Shown: positions 57,241 through 64,000 of the stretch, one piece after another | Layout: each line of letters opens with the position of its first letter | How positions within the stretch are numbered: the first letter of the stretch is position 1 | Source: Triatoma infestans | Lineage: Eukaryota; Arthropoda; Insecta; Hemiptera; Reduviidae | Direction: 5' to 3' | Length of the DNA: 64,000 nucleotides | Assembly: GCA_011037195.1 (NCBI GenBank) | Contig: JAAEAF010000623.1 | Location: 62,001-126,000, forward strand | Position numbers and translations under genes: made by a program | The notes under the pieces: model-generated | Databases searched by the model: none | The model's input: the letters and a program-made list of their open reading frames with translations, nothing else | Told to the model about the DNA's origin: nothing

Positions 57241-57883
57241 ATTTTAAAAAGAGTTCCTTTTTATGACCGAACCTCAACATCCAATGCACATTTTCTTTTG
57301 TTTCTAAGTGATCCTATTTTTACCCATTCATTTAGATAATTACGAAGTTTAGCAATTATAGGAAAATCTGGTGTGAACATTCGCACGACTCAAAACGATT
57401 GTTGTATTTATTACAATTTTAATGGACAAATTTTCATAATCTTGGAATCAACTAAACGTTCAGTTGGATTAGTATTACATAGACATTTAATGTGATTAGA
57501 CCCTAGGAATTTAATATGGGAATTATTATACTTGTTTACCACCATGTAACTAGTTGGCAGTCCTTCTTTAGCCTCTGTCTCTCAACCTTTACAACCCCTT
57601 AGCAAAACTTGTAACTCCGTTAACTTGTAGTTTAAATTTAATCTTTTATGTTTATGGCAATGCCCTCGAAATCGTTAAAAATTGCCACACGCTGGGCAAA
57701 CTAATAAACTAGTTCAGGTTGAAGTTAAATCTAGGTCGCCTAAGATTCTTTAGCAGGTGTGAAGCAAGTCAAAATAACCTGTGCAGACAAATAGGGGACA
57801 ATGGCTTGAGCTATGAGTGCAGACATACAAGAGTTAAACACTCCTTCATTTAAACGTCTTGTATATGAATGCTAGGGTTTTTT
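57241..57883. other. Noncoding stretch
   Basis: It contains the second 33-bp repeat copy (57704-57736). No gene recognised. Confidence 0.45.
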
Positions 57884-58725
57884 ACTTTCTCTTACCCCTA
57901 GTTAAGAGGTAGTATTGTAATCGTGTCAAATTTTCCATATCGAGTTTTCACCGGAAATATCCGTTTTGAGGTCCCCTGAGTCCAAAAAAGTGGTTTTTAG
58001 CAAATGGTGTGTGTATGTATGTATGTAAACAGCATAGCTCAAAAATCGAAAAACCGTAAAAAGTTGAAACGTGATATTCCGTTTAGGTATCACCTAGGGA
58101 TCTGACAGTAAATTATCTGTCAAAATTCCTCAACCGGAAGTACCACTTTACTAGTTATATTTTTTATTTTTTGGCAATTTTCTCAAAAATGGGTCCGACG
58201 ATTTTCTTTAAACTTGTAACATCCACTACACATACAAAGAGCTACAACTTTTATTTGAAACATTTCTCCAAGAAAATTCATTTAAGGGCACTTCTGGGGG
58301 AGGGGGTGTTGGGTTTCTATCTAAAGTGCTATTTCAGTTTATTAGACAATTCTGTCATTTAAATAATGTTAATTAGAATTAAATATGTTGTTGAAATTTC
58401 GAGTTTGAAAAAAAAACGGATAATCGGACGCGCGTTTACTTTTTTACTAGATTACTGAATGATTTATGTATGTTTTTCTCTAAAATGCTATCACAGTTGA
58501 TTAGACAATTCTATCATCGAAAACAAAATTAATTAGAAATAAATAGATGGCCAAAATTCCGAGTTCCGAGAAAATTAGTAAATTGGAAGTGCGCTTTTAC
58601 TGAATAGTTTTTTTTCAGTTTTCGATGAATTTCGTTAAATTTGGTACACTAACTATAAAATTTGTTAATTATAATTTTGAGAACAGGAGTAAGAGAAAGT
58701 TGTGTGTGAGTGTTTCACAGCCGAT
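57884..58725 (+). repeat. CCGGAAGT-family dispersed repeat, copy Q (most complete)
   Basis: Reference copy. The left end 'actttctcttacccctagtt' (57884 on) and right end 'aacaggagtaagagaaagt' (58682-58700) are inverted; the right end continues 'tgtgtgtgagtgtttcacag'. Order inside: 'gtattgtaatcgtgtcaaat', 'accggaaatatccgttttga' and 'ttttagcaaatggtgtgtgt' plus a TG/TATG tract (about 57992-58027). 'ggtatcacctagggatctga' and 'caaccggaagtaccacttta' (about 58131) follow. Then come 'ttctcaaaaatgggtccgac' and 'acttttatttgaaacatttc', and further diverged blocks. It has no coding capacity. It may be a non-autonomous DNA element (MITE-like), but transposase class and TSD are unknown. Confidence 0.75.
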
Positions 58726-58888
58726 TTTTTTTTTTTTTTTTATAGCTTTTCCCTAAATTTTAACCAATTCAAACTAGTCAATATTTTTTTTACAGATTTG
58801 CTGGAGGTAATAGTGCTTATTGGCACTCCTATGTAAATATGTGCATGATATTTGTATATAATTTTGAATAAATAATAATTATTACTAT

Positions 58889-59270
58889 TGTAGAGGTTTT
58901 AGTGAACCAGTGAACCCCCACCACTCATCCACTCTAGCGGAGAGAAACAGCCCCTCTCGCACAGAGAGGAGAGGCTCGGCCAGTATATATATATATATGA
59001 GAGATAGACAGTCAAAAATCATTCTGTTGAATTCAGTTTTACACACCAGATATCATTCTGTTGATTTACACATCAGTTTAACTTCACTCCGTACATATAA
59101 TTTTAGCCACGTCAGTCTGTCAGTTGAGTTCAGTTCTAAACTTTACAGTGTAAAGTCCTTGGCAGTCAGTCACATACATATATATCAAATTATATATCTT
59201 ATACCCATCTTAAGGTGTTATTTATCACATCAAGCATCTACAACCAACATTTCCTCACAACACCCTTACA
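58889..59270 (+). mobile_element. Solo LTR with 4-bp target duplication
   Basis: 382 bases starting TGTAGAGG and ending CCCTTACA (TGTA/TACA inverted ends), flanked by CTAT at 58885-58888 and 59271-59274. A TA-rich TATA region (about 58984-58998) sits before initiator-like TCAG sequences. There is no internal region, so it fits recombination between two LTRs of a gypsy-type (4-bp TSD) element. The sequence differs from the other LTRs in the window. Confidence 0.72.
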
Positions 59271-59329
59271 CTATTATTAATTAAAAATCTAACTCATATA
59301 TCCCCTAGATTAGAACACACTTATAAGCG

Positions 59330-59460
59330 ACTTTTTCGCGGAAGTTTCAAATAAAAGTGATAGGTACATATTATGCTGCATTTAGCATTCCAGGTTTAAA
59401 GAAAACATTGGAGCCGTTTTTGAGAAAATTCCATAACAGTTAACCAATTTTCTTCTATCT
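59330..59460 (-). repeat. CCGGAAGT-family fragment, copy R
   Basis: Minus orientation: 'gtttcaaataaaagtgatag' (about 59345), 'ggtttaaagaaaacattgga', 'gccgtttttgagaaaattcc' and 'gttaaccaattttcttc'. It lies directly beyond the solo LTR. Confidence 0.65.
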
Positions 59461-60824
59461 TGCAATTATATGAATGTATTTATTGTAACTTAATAATAAG
59501 TAGGCCATTGAGCAAAATATGAAAGAAAATCGATAAGTAAAGTATCATTTTACGTAATCATAATTTTTTTTTCCTTTAAGTAGAGAGGAACAACGAAAAA
59601 AATATTTTGATGCGAATTTCAAAGTTTATTGGCATCTCAAGAAATCTAGAACGTTAATGTTTGCCATTGTGGAAACAAATACAAATTTAAGAAAATTCAG
59701 AATTCAATGTCAGTGAGAATTACCAGTTGAGGGAAGGAGAGTTACTTCCAGGGAAGGAGAATTCTAAAATGTATTCTGCTCCTAATGATCATCAAGCTTC
59801 AAAAAGCGATCAGTAACATTTCCTGACGCCCCCTCCCCAAAAAAATAAAGCTGTGTGTAAAGTCAATTTTAGAAAATAAATGAAAAATAAATACAAAAAT
59901 CCATATTACTGAAAAATTCTATATATATCAGATTCATTTATCCATCATTTCTTTAGAATACATATGAATACGAAATTCAATGAAGAACTTGACAGTGATA
60001 AGGGTAGATCATTACTGTGTTATGTCTGTTTTATATTCGATTTAATGTTCATGTCAAAAATGAATGGGCCCCTGGGTAAAGTATTATCATGGTGAATGTT
60101 GACATCATTATATACATTTAATGCTATTACATATAATTAAATGTTAAGCTATATGCTTTCGACTAGTACGTTAGCGAGTTGTAAGATTTCAGGAATAATT
60201 GTTCAACCAACCACTTTTTTTTTTGTTTTTGGACTTTTATAGAGAATAATTGAACATCTACTCTTACCTGAATTCCTTCTACACTTTAGTATTTCTCTAC
60301 TTCAATTTACACCATTTCTTAACTGTTTTTCTTAATTATTCCCAAGTTGCCATAAAAAAAAAGCTTAATTTTTTTTTCAGGCATAGTACAAGCTGTATAT
60401 AAATTGAACTAATGTTCAGTAATTATAACAGTAATTAATTACTTCCATTCTTTATATTATTAAATAATTGACAATTTATAATTTTTTAAGAAGAAAATAT
60501 AAATGTTATTCTAGCCGAAATTTAATAATAAAATTTAATTACTATAATTTTATAAATAAATACAATCAGATGGAAAAGAAAAAAAAAAAAAATTCTGTTT
60601 TTAATTATTAACTCCGCTTTCACTATAATTTCTTCAATTTTCACAACTTCTTCAATTTTGTTCATCGAAATTTTTTGCTATATGCGTATTTACGCTTAAT
60701 ATGGTAAGTTATGGCGGAAGTACATTTTGTAGCGTTTGTGGAGAGGAGAGATGTTTCATATCTTTTTAAAACACCCTGAGTTTATTGAGATCAGAATCGT
60801 ATTAAGTTAATTGTAAGTCGTATT

Positions 60825-60874
<50 letters not shown>

Positions 60875-61226
60875 CAGATTATACGTATCACTAGAACCTT
60901 AGAGCTCATGGATAAGTATAGGCTATCACTGAATAATCGGGAGTCCTTCAATGAGCTGCCAGAAACTACTCAGCTGTTCTCTTTCTATTGGGATGACCTC
61001 AAATAAAATTAATATAATGCAGAAAGAACTGAAAGCTCTTTTTTTTTGCGTGTATAATGTAATTGGTTATATTGTAGTTTTGTCTGTTTGTAGTGTGAAA
61101 CGGCGATGTTGAAAAGGCGGATGTGAGTTTATGTTTTGGAAAGAGAGAGAGAGAGAGAGTGAGAGAGTTGTTTAAGAATTAATGAATGAGAAACCACTTG
61201 CTTAAAATAAATAATTCGATTATAAT
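59461..61226. other. Noncoding stretch with a long T homopolymer
   Basis: The T45 run at 60826-60870 and a GA run at about 61143-61160 are the distinct features. No gene recognised. Confidence 0.5.
60826..60870. repeat. 45-base poly(T) homopolymer
   Basis: Uninterrupted T from 60826 to 60870. It could be the tail of a minus-strand retroelement insertion, but no body was recognised to its right. Confidence 0.9.
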
Positions 61227-61236
61227 TAATTTTAGA

Positions 61237-61458
61237 AAGGAAGGGTTAGCATACTGGACTCCCACGCGGAGGGTTCGAGTCCAGCTGTGTTACCCTTAGA
61301 TTTTTGCTTCCTAGGATCCTCTACAGCTCGCTGTACGCTGATGGGCAGTATTGTCTGGAACGAGAGAACATTGTCCGGAGGCCGGCAGTGCACTGAGAAG
61401 ACTCCGGGCGCCAATGACTATACATGTTGACACGCCTTAAATTAAAAAAAAAAAATAA
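61237..61458 (+). mobile_element. tRNA-derived SINE, copy 4
   Basis: Same family as copy 1. The A box is shortened ('gggttagcatactggact'), the B box is 'gggttcgagtccagctgtgt', the body includes 'ggaggccggcagtgcactga', and there is an A-rich tail. The 10-bp TSD 'taattttaga' is at 61227-61236 and 61459-61468. Confidence 0.92.
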
Positions 61459-61468
61459 TAATTTTAGA

Positions 61469-62150
61469 TATTTTGTAAAACAACAGTTTAAATTTAATTA
61501 TACTAAATGAATTAAGCTTATAAATATATATAAAAACTCTCACACCTCAATATTCTTATAAGTAGATTGATTTTTAAACTCAAATGTTTAACTTGAACAC
61601 TTTGTGGCACTGATGTTCTGGATAAATGTAAGTTGAATGTTGCTCGTTGAACTGCCTGAATACGACAGTTGTAACAATACTCGCTTATTATAGAGGGTTT
61701 TTTTTTGTTTTTTTTTGGAAGGAGTGTGCCAAGTGTATTTTTCCGCTCTAACCGTGTCTTGTAACTGCGTTTGACTCTTTTCCCAGCCAACTTTCAAATT
61801 TTTGCCTTTACTAATACTTATTTCTACTTCTTGTTTCCAGTACACCTGCGTCCAGAAAATATACCCATCTCATTAGTAGTTATATGTTTATACCAATGGC
61901 TCCGCAGATAAGACAACAAAAATAGCCGGTGCTAGTTTCTACTCACCTGGATTGTTTGAGGATGGAGTGGCCACAGTTTAATGAGATGTGAGGGCCATGA
62001 TAAGCGGAAGGTCGTATTCCTTATAGATTGAAAGGCGGCTATACTAGCCTTAAGTAAGATTGCAATTGACTCAAACAAAAGTGCAAACCAGATCAAGATT
62101 TTCATAAGTGAACTGATTTTTTTTGAAAATGGGAAGTTGCACACCAGTGG
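61469..62150. other. Noncoding stretch
   Basis: Only short frames on the minus strand (61518-62144) with no domain. Confidence 0.45.
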
Positions 62151-62158
62151 ATCCTGAG

Positions 62159-62915
62159 CAGAGTTGGGCAGTAATTAATTACATGAGTATTTAATTACAC
62201 CTTCAATTACATGAGCAAAATTAGACTATACTTTCAATAGGAATACAATTAAATGGTCCAAAATATAGAAGTAACTGGTTCCAAAGAACAATTACATGAA
62301 AGTAATTGTAATATCTAATTACAATTATTGTAATCGTTTTAAGTAATTGCAAGTACTTGTTTCAATTACTGTAATTGTAATTGAGGCTCTCAATTACTTC
62401 TTCTCGCTAGGTAATTGTAATTACAATTACATGTACTTGTATTTTCAGTAATAGAATTCCAAATAAAAATACAAAAAAAAAATTGAGCACTTGAACAATA
62501 GTAAACTCTGCCACATTTCCACTCAATAATCTCTTGGGTTAAATAAATTTGATCTCCCAGTTATCATTAAAAGTTGGCAAAAATTTCAGAAGAATTCAGT
62601 CTCTTGAGTTGTATCTAATTACTTTTTTTTAGTGCCATTTTGGCGTTAATATGCAATTACTAATTACAATTACTTTTAATTGTATCCATTACTTGGAATT
62701 GCAGAAGTACAATTACAATCACATGTAATTGTATTTGGTAATTGAATTACTTTGGCTCAACTAGTAATTGTAATTGTGAGCCACAATTACAATGCTTCAG
62801 AAAGTAATTGCAATTACCAATTACTATTATATGTAATTTTATTTCTGCAATTTCAAATTACAATAATTGGTAAGTAATCGTAATTGTAATTGAAATTACG
62901 TTTTGCCCAACTCTG
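62159..62915. mobile_element. hAT-type MITE with 8-bp TSD
   Basis: 757 bases with terminal inverted repeats CAGAGTTGGGCA / TGCCCAACTCTG, flanked by the 8-bp duplication ATCCTGAG (62151-62158 and 62916-62923). An 8-bp TSD and CAGAGTTGGGCA-type ends are characteristic of hAT elements. The interior is packed with TAATTGTAATTAC-like motifs in both orientations and encodes nothing, so mobilisation would need a transposase from elsewhere. Confidence 0.93.
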
Positions 62916-62923
62916 ATCCTGAG

Positions 62924-63753
62924 CCACTATGGTATCAGTGGTAATGAAGAGGCAGATAAAATGGCCAAAGAAGTGATAAATCTAGTCCAACCCACTGAAG
63001 CGAACATTTACCATCGGCTATGTCAGAGATAGAATTGAGAGAGAGAGAGAGAGAGAGTATTTTTTTTAAAAAAAGGTCATATATCCTGAGAACCAAGATA
63101 CATATATCCTGAGAACCAGTTTTCCGAGTTCAGTTAATTCAACTTGAATTTCTCTAGATATAGCAAAAATTTGAAATGTATGTCACTAGAGATGAAATAA
63201 TCAACAATGGTAACCACATTAACAAGTCAAAATAACACATTTCTAATATAGCCGTGTTGTGTAGGGAATTTATAAAATGTGTCACCTGCAGAAACCTAAA
63301 ATGCCAGTTACGCATTCATTCACTGATGCACTGATATTTGGGTCAATATTGCCACATGATTGTTACCAACAACTGCCACCAGATATAATAATGACAATAG
63401 TACTTTCTGGCGCTGTTTACTTTAAATTTTTTTATATGGTTGCACAAAAGTGGAAAAAAAATCACGGATTATTTTTCAGTAGAATTCTGTTCTGATTCAT
63501 TTTGTGGACCTATTTTCAGGCTTCTTGATATACAGTATAGTATCACAGATTTGCACAGGGCAAAATCAGTTTTCACACATTTGTTTTGAGAAGTGTTTCA
63601 TATGACTGAACTGGGTTATAAATAAGGATGTTTTTCTTTATATCTGATTAAGACCTCATCTTGTTTCAATTTTTATACGATATTTTAATTATTGGATGGA
63701 AAACATCAATGAGTAGAAATATGGATTTTAAAATTACTTTATGGATTAGTTAC
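62924..63753. other. Noncoding stretch
   Basis: A GA run at about 63037-63056 and a duplicated 'catatatcctgagaacca' at about 63079 and 63101. No gene recognised. Confidence 0.45.
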
Positions 63754-64000
63754 TTCTTCTTCTTCCTGTAGCACTACAGCCCTTGAAGGACCTTGGCTTC
63801 CTGCAGCAGATGGTTCCAGACGTCCCTGTCCATAACCTTCCTTCTCCATTGCCTTACTTTCATGTATCGGAGATCGGACTCTACATCCTGCAACCATCGC
63901 AGTCGGGGCCTCCCCCTTGGTCTTCCGCCACCCGGGTGCCCTTCATATGATTTCCACGGCGCTCTTTCTCTTTCCATTCTGTGGAGGTGACCTAACCATC
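63754..64000 (-). pseudogene. 3' end of a LINE ORF2 with GAA-rich tail, runs off the right edge
   Basis: Minus strand: GRPRGRPRLRWLQDVESDLR, VRQWRRKVMDRDVWNHLLQE, AKVLQGL, then stop at 63774. This RGRP.LRW.DDVE.DLR...W...DR..W...L.EAK...GL pattern is a recurrent C-terminus of insect endonuclease-RT LINEs. A short 3' UTR ends in a GAA repeat (plus-strand 'cttcttcttcttcctgtagc', about 63752-63771). The rest is outside the window. Confidence 0.75.

Overview
This 64 kb window looks like gene-poor, AT-rich nuclear DNA from an animal, most likely an insect or other arthropod. The evidence is the mix of elements: Jockey-type non-LTR retrotransposons, Ty3/gypsy elements, a tRNA-derived SINE, a Penelope-like GIY-YIG fragment, a hAT-type MITE and many CA/TA/GA microsatellites. 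There is no operon structure, and I found no convincing host exon, rRNA or tRNA gene. Every long reading frame belongs to a mobile element. The species cannot be named from the sequence alone.

Layout. At 0-3.3 kb there is a broken minus-strand reading frame at the left edge and one copy of a dispersed repeat (called the 'CCGGAAGT family' below). At 3.3-10.5 kb a 5'-truncated LINE (4655-9221), with ORF1 and a 1,000+ residue endonuclease-RT, is bounded exactly by two ~1.3 kb direct repeats. At 10.5-17.7 kb there is another family copy, a SINE with a clear target-site duplication (TSD), and a decayed Jockey LINE (14780-17701) with a 12-bp TSD. At 17.7-37.5 kb there is no large coding element: SINEs, CA microsatellites, an 18-bp minisatellite with 174-bp higher-order period, a dozen family copies on both strands, a foldback element, and a perfect 122-bp inverted duplication bounded by 24-bp direct repeats. 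At 37.6-42.27 kb lies a better-preserved Jockey-type LINE (zinc-knuckle ORF1 nearly intact, ORF2 with one frameshift). It is cut by the long LTR of a minus-strand gypsy element (42269-~46440). At 48.6-53.7 kb there is a second, plus-strand gypsy with near-identical LTRs, primer-binding site and polypurine tract; it keeps Gag, protease, RNase H and integrase but has lost the reverse transcriptase core. At 53.7-64 kb there are a CR1/L2-like LINE 3' end, a Penelope-like GIY-YIG piece, the most complete family copy, a solo LTR with a 4-bp TSD, a 45-T homopolymer, a SINE, a hAT MITE with an 8-bp TSD, and the 3' end of one more LINE.

How the parts relate. The LINEs, gypsy elements and hAT MITE are independent parasites; SINE and MITE copies depend on proteins encoded elsewhere. 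Nesting gives a relative order: the minus gypsy entered the 37.6-kb LINE. The most interesting signals are the ~1.3 kb direct repeats around the first LINE (giant TSD or assembly error), the RT-less but apparently recent gypsy, and the CCGGAAGT repeat family with inverted terminal motifs and a CA/TG tract at a fixed internal position.
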